DNA of 64,000 bases, taken from NCBI RefSeq assembly GCF_020410765.1, contig NZ_CP084541.1, forward strand, positions 2,741,001 to 2,805,000, in the 5' to 3' direction. This DNA is from Streptomyces marincola. Its GTDB lineage: Bacteria; Actinomycetota; Actinomycetes; Streptomycetales; Streptomycetaceae. The notes under the pieces were generated by a model, which made no database searches, had not been told where the DNA came from, and saw only the letters and a program-made list of their open reading frames with translations. The translations under genes and the position numbers were made by a program. Every line of letters begins with the position of its first letter. Position 1 is the first letter of the stretch. Below, one piece after another: positions 25,315-34,067 of this stretch.

Positions 25315-25443
25315 ACAATCGGAGCGTAGGCCAGAACTCTACTGATCGGTAGGGGTCGGACACCTCCGAACACCGTTCGCCCCCGGAGGACTGCGGCGCA
25401 CGCGGCGCCTGCGCCCGCAGGCGCCCGACTTAGACTGCGGGGC

Positions 25444-26214
25444 GTGGCGGCACAGGGCGAGGAGCGGACGGCGGACGGCGCGGCCGGTCCCCGCGAGTAC
25501 CGCGCGGCCGAACTCGCCGAGGCCGCTGGCATCACGCAACGGACGCTGCGCTTCTACCGCGAACGCCGGCTGCTGCCGCCGCCGCGCCGCCAGGGCCGCG
25601 TCGCGTGGTACGGCGAGCAGCACCTGGCGCGCCTGCGCACGATCTCGGCGCTGCTGGCGCGCGGGCACACGCTGGGCGGCATCGCCCAGCTGATCGAGGC
25701 GTTCGCCGAGGGCGCCGACGCCGGGCGGACGGCGGAGCTGCTCGGGCTCGCGGAGCCGTCCCCGTGGGCCGAGGAGGAACGGGTCAGGCTGACCCCGCAG
25801 GACCTGGCGGCCTACTTCGCGGGCGAGACCGATCCCGAGCTGCTGGCCAGCGCGCTGCGGACCGGGTGGATCGCGGTGGACGGCGACGACGTGGTGCACC
25901 TGAGCCGCGACCTGCTCGACGCGTCCTCGGCGCTGGTCGACGAGGGCATCCCGCTGGCCGCGCTGCTCGCGGCGGGCAGGGAGCTGCGCGCGCACGCGGA
26001 CGCGCTGGCCGACGTGTTCACGGAGCTGCTGCGCCGCCACGTGCTGCCGGAGCTGCTTGCGACTGGCGAGCGCCGGGACCCGCTCGGCGACGAGGACGTG
26101 AAACGGCTCACGCAGGCGCTGGAACGGCTGCGCCCGCTGGCGAAGCAGGCCGTGTACGCGGAGGTCTCGCTCGCGCTCGACCGCAGGCTGCGGGCGGAGC
26201 TCGACCGGGGGTGA
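25444..26214 (+). CDS. MerR-family transcriptional regulator
   Basis: This 256-residue regulator has the MerR winged-helix domain at residues about 18-86: YRAAELAEAAGITQRTLRFYRERRLLPPPRR with the wing and YGEQHLARLRTISALLARGHTLGGIAQLI. The 170-residue C-terminal part is helical and lacks the metal-binding cysteines of MerR or SoxR, which suggests an organic effector. GTG 25444 is the start. It likely controls the divergent monooxygenase operon. Confidence 0.9.
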   Translation: MAAQGEERTADGAAGPREYRAAELAEAAGITQRTLRFYRERRLLPPPRRQGRVAWYGEQHLARLRTISALLARGHTLGGIAQLIEAFAEGADAGRTAELLGLAEPSPWAEEERVRLTPQDLAAYFAGETDPELLASALRTGWIAVDGDDVVHLSRDLLDASSALVDEGIPLAALLAAGRELRAHADALADVFTELLRRHVLPELLATGERRDPLGDEDVKRLTQALERLRPLAKQAVYAEVSLALDRRLRAELDRG

Positions 26215-26220
26215 GCCGTG

Positions 26221-26270
26221 GGGCCCGTTCGGCGGTGAGCCGTCGGGGCCCGGGGGCCCGTTCGGCGGTG
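26221..26270 (+). repeat. 17-bp direct repeat downstream of the MerR gene
   Basis: GGGCCCGTTCGGCGGTG occurs at 26221-26237 and again at 26254-26270 (33-bp period), between the MerR gene and the convergent acetyltransferase. Confidence 0.8.
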
Positions 26271-26308
26271 TGCCATCAGGGCCACGGCGGCCCGGCGGGC
26301 CCCGCGGG

Positions 26309-26818
26309 TCAGAGCGGCTGCGCGGCCTTGAGCGCCTTGACGAAGCAGCGGCTGGTGGGCGAGTCCCGGTACGCGCCGAACTTCTCCGCCTCGTCGAGCA
26401 GCAGGTAGCCGCTGCTCTCGTAGAGCCCGATCGCTTCCGGCTGCATCGTGCCGGTCTCCAGCACCACGCGGGCGCGCCCCGCCTCCCGGGCGGACTCCTC
26501 AAGGCGGGCCAGGATGCGCCGGGCCAGGCCGCGTCCGCGCGCCTCGCGGACGACGAACATCCGCTTGATCTCCGCGTCGCCGTCGGCGTACCCGTCCGCC
26601 GCCTCCCTGGCCCGCCAGCCGCCGGTGGCCACCGGGCGTCCAGCGTCGTCGTAGGCGAGCAGGTAGATGCCCCGGGGCGGGTCGAACATCGTCGCGTCGA
26701 GCGGGGTGACGTCGCCGTCGCCGTAGCGTTCGACGTACTCGGCCTGCACGAGGTCGTTCAGTTTCACGGCGTCCGGGTGGTCGAAACGCACAGGCAGAAG
26801 GTGCATGCCATTTATCAT
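26309..26818 (-). CDS. GNAT-family N-acetyltransferase
   Basis: This 169-residue acetyl-CoA-dependent acetyltransferase has motif A as MFVVREARGRGLARRIL (the R-G-x-G-x-A pyrophosphate loop), preceded by strand IYLLAYDDAGRPVATGG and followed by ARVVLETGTMQPEAIGLYESSGY. The acceptor is unknown. ATG 26818 is favoured over ATG 26806 because AGCAGGTC precedes it. It is divergent from another GNAT gene with only 44 nt between them. Confidence 0.88.
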   Translation of the reverse strand: MINGMHLLPVRFDHPDAVKLNDLVQAEYVERYGDGDVTPLDATMFDPPRGIYLLAYDDAGRPVATGGWRAREAADGYADGDAEIKRMFVVREARGRGLARRILARLEESAREAGRARVVLETGTMQPEAIGLYESSGYLLLDEAEKFGAYRDSPTSRCFVKALKAAQPL

Positions 26819-26862
26819 ATGACCTGCTCAAGACTGCCCTTTTGGCACCTACACTTCCGCCA

Positions 26863-27318
26863 ATGGACAGCATGATCGCCTACGAGTGGCGGGGCGCGTT
26901 CGACGACCACGAGGTGGACGCGCTGCACGCCGAGGGCTTCGGGCACCCGCCGGCCGGCCACGCCTGGCGGGCCCGGGTCGAGCGGCACAGCCTGGGCTGG
27001 GTCTGCGCGCGGCCCCGCGGGGACGGCGGCCGGGCGGACGGCGGTGGAACGGACGGCGCGGGAACGGGCGCGCCGCCCCTCATCGGCTTCTGCAACGTCG
27101 CGTGGGACGGCGGCACGCACGCGTTCCTGCTCGACGTGGTCGTCACGGCCGCCTCGCGCAGGACCGGCGTGGCCACCGCCCTGGTGGCCGCGGCGGCGGA
27201 CGGCGCGCGGGCCGCCGGCTGCACGTGGCTGCACGTCGACTTCGAGGAGCACCTGCGCCCGTTCTACCTGGACGCCTGCGGCCTGCGCCCGACGCCGGCC
27301 GGCCTGCTCGCCCTGTGA
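26863..27318 (+). CDS. GNAT-family N-acetyltransferase
   Basis: This 151-residue protein has a GNAT core: a GFCNVAWDGGTHAFLLDVVV strand and the acetyl-CoA loop ASRRTGVATALVAAA. A Gly/Asp-rich insert lies between residues 50 and 70. The C-terminal FYLDACGLRPTPAGLL matches the last GNAT strand. ATG 26863 has no Shine-Dalgarno and may be translated from a leaderless transcript; ATG 26872 is also possible. The acceptor is unknown. Confidence 0.82.
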   Translation: MDSMIAYEWRGAFDDHEVDALHAEGFGHPPAGHAWRARVERHSLGWVCARPRGDGGRADGGGTDGAGTGAPPLIGFCNVAWDGGTHAFLLDVVVTAASRRTGVATALVAAAADGARAAGCTWLHVDFEEHLRPFYLDACGLRPTPAGLLAL

Positions 27319-27376
27319 GCTGACCCCGCCGGTCCCGCCCCGCCGGGCGCGCGGCCGGCCGGTGTACGGTCGAGCG

Positions 27377-28186
27377 GTGCTGACCGTGACCAGTGTGAAC
27401 GTGAACGGGCTGCGGGCCGCCGCGCGCAAGGGCTACCTGTCGTGGCTCGCCGGCTCGCCGGCCGACGCCGTCTGCCTCCAGGAAGTGCGCGCCGAGGAGC
27501 ACCAACTGCCGGACGAGGTCCGCGCCCCCGAGGGCTGGCACGCCGTGTACGCGCCGGCCGCCGCGCGCGGCCGGGCCGGCGTGGCCCTGCTCACCCGCAG
27601 GGAGCCGGAGGAGGTGCGGGTGGGCTTCGGCGCGCCGGAGTTCGCCACGTCGGGCCGCTACCTCGAAGCCGACCTGCCGGGGCTCACGCTGGCCAGTCTC
27701 TACCTGCCGACCGGCGAGGCCGAGACGCCGAAGCAGGAGGAGAAGGAGCGGTTCATGGCGGAGTTCTCCGCCTACCTCGCCGAGCTGCGCCACCGCGCAG
27801 CCGCGGCGGGCCGCGAGGTCCTGGTCTGCGGCGACTGGAACATCGCCCACCAGGAGGCCGACATCAAGAACTGGCGCGGCAACCTCACCAAGTCCGGCTT
27901 CCTGCCGAACGAACGCGCCTGGCTGACCGACCTGTACGCGCCCGGCGCCGGCGGCTGGGCGGACGTCGTGCGCGGACTGCACCCGGGCCAGGCGGGCCCC
28001 TACACGTGGTGGTCCTACCGGGGCCGCGCGTTCGACAACGACGCGGGCTGGCGCATCGACCTGCACGTGGCGACCCAGGGGCTCGCGGCCCGCGCCGTGA
28101 AGGCCGAGGTGGAACGGGCGCCGACGCACGGGGAGCGGTGGTCGGACCACGCCCCCGTCACCGTCACCTACGACACGGCGGCCTGA
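27377..28186 (+). CDS. xthA: exodeoxyribonuclease III
   Basis: This 269-residue Mg-dependent AP endonuclease / 3-prime exonuclease works in base-excision repair. It starts at GTG 27377, giving VTSVNVNGLRAA, with catalytic motifs LQEVRAEE, LYLPTGE, GDWNIAHQEADIKNW, KSGFLPNERAWL, YTWWSYRG, RIDLHVAT and the final SDHAPV. The long upstream open frame is a shadow of the GNAT gene. It appears monocistronic, with an independent SDR gene downstream. Confidence 0.95.
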   Translation: MLTVTSVNVNGLRAAARKGYLSWLAGSPADAVCLQEVRAEEHQLPDEVRAPEGWHAVYAPAAARGRAGVALLTRREPEEVRVGFGAPEFATSGRYLEADLPGLTLASLYLPTGEAETPKQEEKERFMAEFSAYLAELRHRAAAAGREVLVCGDWNIAHQEADIKNWRGNLTKSGFLPNERAWLTDLYAPGAGGWADVVRGLHPGQAGPYTWWSYRGRAFDNDAGWRIDLHVATQGLAARAVKAEVERAPTHGERWSDHAPVTVTYDTAA

Positions 28187-28302
28187 CACGGCGGCCTGAG
28201 CACGCGCGCGGGCCGGGACCGGAACGCGCGCGCAGCCTTGTCGCGCGCCCCGGCGCGCGAAACCCGCTTGAGGGCGGCGCGCCGCGTTGCTAGAAGTGCG
28301 GG

Positions 28303-29139
28303 ATGCGAGACACGAGCCAGAGGACGGCGCCGTCCGGCCACGTCGCGATCGTGACCGGTGCGAACCAGGGCATCGGGGCCGCGACCGCGAAGGCGCTCGC
28401 GGCCAGGGGCGTCGCGGTGCTCTGCACCTACCTCCGCCTGCCGCACGCACCGGACAGCGGGAGTGGCGACGCCCCCGGCCAGTACGACAGCGACCGGGCG
28501 GCCGGCGGGGAGGCCGTGGCGGAGGAGATCCGCCGCGCCGGGGGCAGCGCCGAGGCGCACGAGGCGGACCTGAGCGACCCCGGGGTACCGGCCCGGCTGT
28601 TCGACATCGCGGAGGAACGGCTCGGGCCCGTCGACATCCTGGTCAACAACGCGTCCGGCTGGGTGCAGGACAGCTTCACGCCCGACCCGGAGGACCGGTT
28701 CGGCCGCCCGCTTCGCCCGGTCACGGCGGAGACGTGGGCGCGGCAGTTCGCGGTGGACGCGCGGGCGCCCGCGCTGCTGATCGGTGAGTTCGCCCGCCGA
28801 CACCGGGCGCGCGGCGCCGACTGGGGCCGCATCGTCGGGCTGACCTCGGGCGCGGAACTCGGGTTCCCCGGCGAGGTCTCGTACGGGGCGGCGAAGGCGG
28901 CGCAGACCGACTACACGATGTCGGCCGCCGCGGAGCTCGCGGACCTGGGCATCACGGCCAACGTCGTGCACCCCCCGGTCACGGACACCGGGTGGGTCAC
29001 GGACGAGGTGCGGCGGTTCGTGGCGTCGAGCCCCGCCCTCTTCCACGTCGCGGAGCCGGCCGAGGTCGCCGAGGTCATCGCCTTCCTGGTCTCGGACGAG
29101 GCGGCGCTCGTCAGCGGCAACGTGCTGACGCTCCGCTGA
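28303..29139 (+). CDS. SDR-family oxidoreductase
   Basis: This 278-residue short-chain dehydrogenase has TGANQGIG cofactor binding, NNASGWVQD, the serine-bearing GLTSGAELG, catalytic YGAAK and a C-terminal VSDEAALVSGNVLTLR typical of 3-oxoacyl-reductase-like members. After strand 2 there is an insert of about 25 residues (PHAPDSGSGDAPGQYDSDR) that is longer than in FabG. The substrate is unknown. It converges on the unrecognised gene at 29182. Confidence 0.9.
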   Translation: MRDTSQRTAPSGHVAIVTGANQGIGAATAKALAARGVAVLCTYLRLPHAPDSGSGDAPGQYDSDRAAGGEAVAEEIRRAGGSAEAHEADLSDPGVPARLFDIAEERLGPVDILVNNASGWVQDSFTPDPEDRFGRPLRPVTAETWARQFAVDARAPALLIGEFARRHRARGADWGRIVGLTSGAELGFPGEVSYGAAKAAQTDYTMSAAAELADLGITANVVHPPVTDTGWVTDEVRRFVASSPALFHVAEPAEVAEVIAFLVSDEAALVSGNVLTLR

Positions 29140-29181
29140 CACCGGCGCTCTCCGGGCGGCCCGCGCCCGCGCGGGCGCCGT

Positions 29182-29883
29182 TCAGCCCGCGCGCGCGGCG
29201 CGGCCCGGCCGCGGCGCGCCGCCCGGCGTCAGGGCGGCGCGCACGGCGAACGCGTGCGCCGCTTCCACCGCCCGCGGCTCGGCCGGCCCGTCCGGTGAGA
29301 ACGCCCCGAGGAGCGCGCGCACCGCGGCCCGGTCGACCGTTCCGCTCTCGGCCCGGTCCAGGAAACCCACCACCGCGCCGTCCAGCGCGACCGGGTGCCC
29401 GGCGCCCTCGGCGCCGCCCCCGGCCGCCTCGGCGAGCGGCAGCACCAGTTCCGCGTCGTCGCGCACCCAGGCGGCGGAGAGCGCGAGCCCGTCGTCCACC
29501 AGATCCTCCGGGTAGGGCGCGCGCGCCCACGCGCCGTCCTGCCACCAGTAGACGTAGCCGAGCGCGCAGTCCTCCTGCTCCCGGCGGAGTTCCTGCCACG
29601 GCAGCCACGCGGGACCGCCCGCGAGGAGATCGACCGGAACGCGCCGCAGGTGCCCGTGGCTGCCGTCCGCGTCCTGCCCGCAGAACACCGCGCGGCCCGC
29701 GTCGTGCAGACTCATGCGCCACCAGAAGCTGCCGCCCGCGCTCTCGCACCGCAGCCGGCCCGGGCCGAGCCGGTAGGTGCCATCCGTGAGGTCGGCCGAC
29801 GCCAGCATCCCGAGCGCCGCCGCCCGCGCCCACAGCCGCCGGGGATGGTCGAGGTCTCCGGGCACGCTCGGCCTGTGCACCAT
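29182..29883 (-). CDS. unrecognised protein of 233 residues
   Basis: ATG 29883 lies behind GGGGGAG and gives a soluble acidic protein with no signal peptide or membrane helix. The N-terminal half is Trp/Gly-rich (SFWWRMSLHD, YVYWWQDGAW), and the C-terminal half is Ala-rich with EAAHAFAVRAAL. I recognise no family. A candidate minus-strand promoter (TTGCAC, 17 nt, TCTGAT) lies at 30003-30031 in an unusually AT-rich patch 120 nt upstream. Confidence 0.7.
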   Translation of the reverse strand: MVHRPSVPGDLDHPRRLWARAAALGMLASADLTDGTYRLGPGRLRCESAGGSFWWRMSLHDAGRAVFCGQDADGSHGHLRRVPVDLLAGGPAWLPWQELRREQEDCALGYVYWWQDGAWARAPYPEDLVDDGLALSAAWVRDDAELVLPLAEAAGGGAEGAGHPVALDGAVVGFLDRAESGTVDRAAVRALLGAFSPDGPAEPRAVEAAHAFAVRAALTPGGAPRPGRAARAG

Positions 29884-30002
29884 GGTGCTCCCCCGTTCCC
29901 TAACGCGTGGCGGCACCCTAGCCCCTCCGCGGTCCCGCGCCAACCGCCGCCACCGGCGCGCGGGCGCCCGGCCGACGGGCCGCGCGCCCCGGCCGGAGCA
30001 CC

Positions 30003-30031
30003 ATCAGAAAAGAAACAAAAGGGATGTGCAA
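30003..30031 (-). promoter_or_regulatory. candidate vegetative promoter
   Basis: Read on the minus strand, TTGCAC (30031-30026) and TCTGAT (30008-30003) are 17 nt apart, inside a run rich in A and T. It would drive the 233-residue gene. The leader would be about 110 nt. Confidence 0.4.
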
Positions 30032-30172
30032 GAACTTCGGCAGATTCGACGGGAATTCGGCACGAAGTCGGTGCCGGGTTCGCGTCGGTTCGCCGCTGGT
30101 ACGGTGCGAAACCCACGCGCGGCCCGTTCGGGCATCCGCGAAATCCGCCCGGAACCCCCGCTCCGCGCCCGG

Positions 30173-31270
30173 CTACTCCGTCGGCATCCCGTAACTGTCG
30201 GCGATCAGTTCGTAGCTGCGCAGCCGCGCCTCGGGGGTGTGCGCCGTGGTGGTGAGCATCAGCTCGTCCGCGCCGGTGCGCTTCACCAGCGCGTCGAGCC
30301 CGTCCCGCACCTTGTCCGGGGTGCCGTACACCACGTTCGCGAGCCAGCCGTCGAGGAAATCCTTCTCGACCTCGCTGAACGGGTACGCCTCCGCCTCCTC
30401 CGGCGTGGGCACGAGGCCGGGCCGCCCGGTGCGCAGCCGGATCATGGACAGCGCCCCGGTCAGCACCTGCCGGTGCGCCTCCCGCGCGTCATCGGCCGCG
30501 AACGCGGGCGCGCCGATCAGCGCGTACGGCGCGTCGAGCACCTCGGAGGGCCGGAAGCTCTGCCGGTACAGTTCGAGCGCGGGCACGGTGTTCGCCGCCG
30601 AGAAGTGGTGGGCGAACGCGAACGGCAGCCCGAGCCGGCCGGCGAGTTCCGCGCTGAAGCCCGAGGAGCCGAGCAGCCACACCGGCGGGCGCGCCGGCGA
30701 CTGCACGCCGCCGGGCACCGTGCCCTGCACGGGCCCGGGCACGGCGTGGATGCGCGCGTACGGGTGCGCGTCGGGGAAGTCGTCGTCGAGGAACCTGACC
30801 AGCTCAGCGACCTGCTGCGGGAACTCCTCCGCGCCGTCCGCCCGCCCGCGCCGCAGCGCGGCGGCCGTCGGCCCGTCCGTGCCGGGCGCGCGGCCGAGCC
30901 CGAGGTCGACGCGGCCGGGCGCGAGCGCCTCAAGCGTGCCGAACTGCTCGGCGATGACCAGCGGCGGGTGGTTCGGCAGCATCACGCCGCCGGAACCGAG
31001 CCGGATGCGTTCCGTCAGCGCCGCGAGGTGCCCGAGCAGCACGGCGGGCGAGGAACTGGCCACTCCGGGCATCGAGTGGTGCTCGGCCACCCAGAACCGG
31101 TGGTACCCGCGCCGCTCCACCCGCCGCGCCAGCTCGCCCGTGGCGCGCAGCGCCTGCGTCGCGGTGAGCCCGGCACCCACCGTGGCCAGGTCGAGCACGG
31201 ACAACGGCACCGGGGCCTGCCCGTGCCGTTCGCCCCTGATGCCGTCGTTTCCGGGTCGTGCTGCGGCCAC
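30173..31270 (-). CDS. LLM-class flavin-dependent oxidoreductase
   Basis: This 365-residue luciferase-like TIM-barrel protein uses FMN or F420. It has FWVAEHHSMPGVASSSPAVLLGHLA near residue 60, SGGVMLPNHPPLVIAEQFGTLEAL and GLGRAPGTDG, the hallmarks of the branch often annotated as MsnO8-like or YhbW-like. The start is a GTG at 31270. The gene appears to stand alone, with a small unknown gene upstream on the same strand after a 130-nt gap. Confidence 0.9.
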   Translation of the reverse strand: MAAARPGNDGIRGERHGQAPVPLSVLDLATVGAGLTATQALRATGELARRVERRGYHRFWVAEHHSMPGVASSSPAVLLGHLAALTERIRLGSGGVMLPNHPPLVIAEQFGTLEALAPGRVDLGLGRAPGTDGPTAAALRRGRADGAEEFPQQVAELVRFLDDDFPDAHPYARIHAVPGPVQGTVPGGVQSPARPPVWLLGSSGFSAELAGRLGLPFAFAHHFSAANTVPALELYRQSFRPSEVLDAPYALIGAPAFAADDAREAHRQVLTGALSMIRLRTGRPGLVPTPEEAEAYPFSEVEKDFLDGWLANVVYGTPDKVRDGLDALVKRTGADELMLTTTAHTPEARLRSYELIADSYGMPTE

Positions 31271-31402
31271 CGCGGTACGCCTCCCTGATCGCGCCTGTTG
31301 CTTCTCCGGGCAACCAGGGGACGCTCCTGAACATTCCGCCCGGCCGGCCGCTCGCGGGCCCGCGACTCGGGGCGGGCCTCGGGGCGGGCCTCGGAGCAGG
31401 TC

Positions 31403-31609
31403 TCAGGGCAGGTAGCGCTCGGCGGCGGCGGGACCCTGTTCCTCAAGCAGCCGTCTGGCCTCCTCGACCCGCTCGGGGGTCGGCTCCCGGCCGCTGAGCC
31501 GCACCAGGTCCTCGGGGTCGATCGGCCTCTCGGCCCCGGTGTGCAGCAGGTGGTCGGGCGTAGGGAGATCGGCGGAGCGCTTCTCGTCGGACTCGGATGA
31601 TTCGGACAT
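31403..31609 (-). CDS. small charged protein of unknown function
   Basis: This 68-residue protein starts at ATG 31609 behind GGGAGGTG. It is acidic (SESSESDEKRSADLP) and ends with a predicted helix, TPERVEEARRLLEEQGPAAAERYL. No cysteine, signal peptide or membrane segment is seen. I cannot assign a family or function. Confidence 0.65.
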   Translation of the reverse strand: MSESSESDEKRSADLPTPDHLLHTGAERPIDPEDLVRLSGREPTPERVEEARRLLEEQGPAAAERYLP

Positions 31610-31705
31610 GTGCGTTAGCACCTCCCTGTCCGCCAGGGTAGGCGCTGTCCGCCGGGACCGCACACGCGGCGGCGGGCACCCCGGCGCGCGGCACCGCCGC
31701 CCGGA

Positions 31706-31954
31706 TCAGGCGCGCCGGCCCGGCCGCGCCGCGACGACGCCGGCCGCCCACCGGTCCCGCGCGCCCGTTCCGACGGCGTCGAGGAACGCCGACCACGAGC
31801 CCGCGGGGAAACCGAGCCGCGGCCCGCCCGGGTCCTTGGAGTCGCGCACCGAGAGGACGTCGCGCACCGGCAGTCTCACCTCCAGGCAGGCGCCGTTGCC
31901 CCCCGAATAGGAGGACCTGGTCCAGGCCCGCGTCGCACCTTGCTCAATTGGCAT
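31706..31954 (-). CDS. DUF397 domain protein (third in window)
   Basis: This 82-residue DUF397 protein has TRSSYSGGNGACLEVRL, VLSVRDSKDPGGPRLGFPAGSWSAFLDAV and a basic C-terminal tail. The start is ATG 31954 with CGGAGC upstream. It lies 185 nt behind an XRE/DUF5753 regulator on the same strand, farther than the 2-nt spacing of the pairs at 1-2.4 kb, so it may have its own promoter in the AT-richer gap (TATATT near 32090). Confidence 0.85.
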   Translation of the reverse strand: MPIEQGATRAWTRSSYSGGNGACLEVRLPVRDVLSVRDSKDPGGPRLGFPAGSWSAFLDAVGTGARDRWAAGVVAARPGRRA

Positions 31955-32139
31955 GCCCGCTCCGGAACTTGACGGCCAGCAGTGATGCCGTGACCGTACT
32001 GGCCCGGAAAGCAATATGATGTGCCGCTTCACTCGACCGGATGGATGCTCAAAGAGTTCGGCACCGACCAAGGTCGTTGCGGGTATATTCCGCGCCCCGG
32101 GGAGCCCCCGCGCGGTCTCCCCCGCGCCCCGGGCGCGGC

Positions 32140-33012
32140 TCAGGTGAGAGCGGACCGGAACGCCGCGGCCTGGTCCGCGATGACGCGCCTGGACCTCTCC
32201 GGGCTGAGCGCCTGGGCCCGCAGGTGCTCGTACATGACGCTGTAGTACTGCACGTCGTGCGGCTTCTCCAGATAGAGGTCGCTGGTGCCGCCCTCCAGGT
32301 AGATCACCGTGGAGTCGGACGCCTCGGGGAATTCGAGGATCGCGTACTGCCCGTTCACGCCGGGATGCGCGCCCGCGGAGAACGGCAGCACCTGGAGCGT
32401 CACGTGCGGCAGTTCCGCGCACTCCGCGAGCCGGCGCATCTGGCCCAGCATCGTCCGCGGACCGCCGACCTCCCGGCGCAGCACCGCCTCGTCCACGACG
32501 GCCCACAGGCGCAGCGGGTTCTTGTCGTCCCACAGCCGCTGCTGCCGCCGCAGCCGCACCTGCACCCGGCTGCCGACCTCGTCCGGCCCGACCTCGGGCA
32601 GAGCGCCCGAGATGAGGGCCGACGCGTACTCCGGCGTCTGGAGCAGGCCGGGCACGATCTGCGGTTCGTAGACGCGTAACGAGGACGCGTCGGTCTCCAG
32701 GCCGATGTAGACGCTGTAGCTGGGCGACAGCTCGGCGAACGCGTGCCACCAGCCCTGCTGCCGCGACTCCCGCGCCATCTGCATCAACGACTCGACGAGC
32801 CGCTTGTCCTCGACGCCGTACACCCCGCACAGGTCCCTGACGTCCCGGGGGCTGATGCTGCGGCGGCCGTTCTCCAGCCTGCTGATCTTCGACTGGGACA
32901 CCAGCAGCCGGTCGGCCACCTCCTCCGCCGTCATGGCCCGCTCCTCGCGGAGCCGCCTCAGCTCCTGGCCGAGCCGCCGACGCCGGACCGTGGGATTGAC
33001 GTTGCCCACCAC
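32140..33012 (-). CDS. XRE-family regulator with DUF5753 domain
   Basis: This 290-residue regulator of the same class as the one at 373 has an N-terminal VNPTVRRRRLGQELRRLRE and helix-turn-helix MTAEEVADRLLVSQSKISRLENGRR, then DUF5753 with SSLRVYEPQIVPGLLQTPEYA and LQVLPFSAGAHP. Start GTG 33012 is chosen because GGAGGTG lies 9 nt upstream; the open frame runs on to 33159 through a decameric repeat and has no other site. The phased repeats at 33053-33102 are placed for autoregulation. Confidence 0.88.
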   Translation of the reverse strand: MVGNVNPTVRRRRLGQELRRLREERAMTAEEVADRLLVSQSKISRLENGRRSISPRDVRDLCGVYGVEDKRLVESLMQMARESRQQGWWHAFAELSPSYSVYIGLETDASSLRVYEPQIVPGLLQTPEYASALISGALPEVGPDEVGSRVQVRLRRQQRLWDDKNPLRLWAVVDEAVLRREVGGPRTMLGQMRRLAECAELPHVTLQVLPFSAGAHPGVNGQYAILEFPEASDSTVIYLEGGTSDLYLEKPHDVQYYSVMYEHLRAQALSPERSRRVIADQAAAFRSALT

Positions 33013-33052
33013 GGACTTGTGCACCTCCGTCGAAGTGAGCGGCCCGAGGGCC

Positions 33053-33102
33053 GCGTTGCCGAGCGTTGCCGAGCAGTGCGAAGCGTTGCCAAGCAGAGTG
33101 CC
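33053..33102. repeat. phased 10-bp repeats upstream of the XRE gene
   Basis: Five decamers lie in strict register: GCGTTGCCGA, GCGTTGCCGA, GCAGTGCGAA, GCGTTGCCAA and GCAGAGTGCC. Equivalent faces would lie on one side of the helix. They begin 41 bp upstream of the regulator start. Confidence 0.7.
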
Positions 33103-33254
33103 ACCTCGCGCGGCTCGTTCGCTCGGATTTCGCGACAGAGGGTGGCCGTTCACAAGCATGGGGTGTGGCCGCGGCCTTCGTCTGTGGCCGCCGCCACACC
33201 CCGTGCCGTAACGCGGCTCCCGGTCAGGTCATCGACGCGGTGCTGGGTGCGTGT

Positions 33255-34067
33255 TCAGTGCGAGAGCGAAGGGCGTACCGCGGTGCGCGTCACTCCTCTC
33301 CGCGTCGTCTGCTCGCCACCGTGCTGCTGGGACTGCCCGACCACGCTCATGGCCGGCGCCGGGGACGCGGCGGTCGCCGGGGCACGCCCCGACGCCTTGC
33401 GCGCGCCGCCCTGCTGCGGTCGCCGCGCGGCAGCCGCCTGTCCCGCCACGCCGTTCTGGACGTCCATGACGGCGTGCGCCACCAGGCCGCCCATCGGGTC
33501 GTGCCTGATCAGGTCCCGGAGCCGGGAACGGGAGGACCGCCCCTCGTTCCCCGGGTACAGGTGCTTCCCGAGACCCACGGCGTGCGCCAGGGCCGCGAGC
33601 GCCGCGGTGCGCGCGTCCGGCGGCGAGCCGGTGCGGATCGCGGTGTCGAGCCTGGCCCTGATCTGCCGGCTGACCGCGGTCTCCGTCGCCTGGTACCGCG
33701 TCGTCGGCAGCACTCCGCACATCTGGTTCTCGACCGCGTGCACCATGCCGCAGCGCTCCAGATGCGTGAGATAGGTTTGGCGAAGACCCAGTCGGGGCCC
33801 GCCGATCCAGTGGACGGCCCGGACCGGGCTGCCGCGCCTGCGCAGCAGCTCCAGTGCGGAGTCCAGCGTCGGATCTCCGGTCGGCCGTGGCAGTACCACG
33901 GCTATTCGGTCCCCATCTGGGGCTATCCGTCCCGCCAGGGCCAGCTCGACGAGCTGTGCTCCGGCGAGGCCGAGGTCGAGCGACTGCGGCTGCGCCGTGG
34001 TACCCGTGGTCGGGTCCAGAGCGAGCAGCAGCAGCTCCTCCGGAATGGTTCTACGACTCCTGCCCAT
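33255..34067 (-). CDS. GPP34 (GOLPH3-like) family protein
   Basis: This 270-residue protein resembles the phosphatidylinositol-4-phosphate-binding Golgi protein GOLPH3/GPP34; bacterial members are common in actinomycetes but their role is not known. Visible features are RTIPEELLLLALDPTTG, LAGAQLVELALAGRI, PTGDPTLDSALELLRR and HLERCGMVHA. ATG 34067 has GGGGAGG 5 nt upstream. The last 50 residues are low-complexity Ala/Gln/Arg and look dispensable. It lies 242 nt from the XRE regulator gene. Confidence 0.85.
   Translation of the reverse strand: MGRSRRTIPEELLLLALDPTTGTTAQPQSLDLGLAGAQLVELALAGRIAPDGDRIAVVLPRPTGDPTLDSALELLRRRGSPVRAVHWIGGPRLGLRQTYLTHLERCGMVHAVENQMCGVLPTTRYQATETAVSRQIRARLDTAIRTGSPPDARTAALAALAHAVGLGKHLYPGNEGRSSRSRLRDLIRHDPMGGLVAHAVMDVQNGVAGQAAAARRPQQGGARKASGRAPATAASPAPAMSVVGQSQQHGGEQTTRRGVTRTAVRPSLSH

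Noticed and set aside
25339..25352. CTACTGATCGGTAG as a TetR operator
   Set aside because: It has one mismatched pair, and no TetR gene is nearby. It is kept only as a secondary note to the main palindrome.
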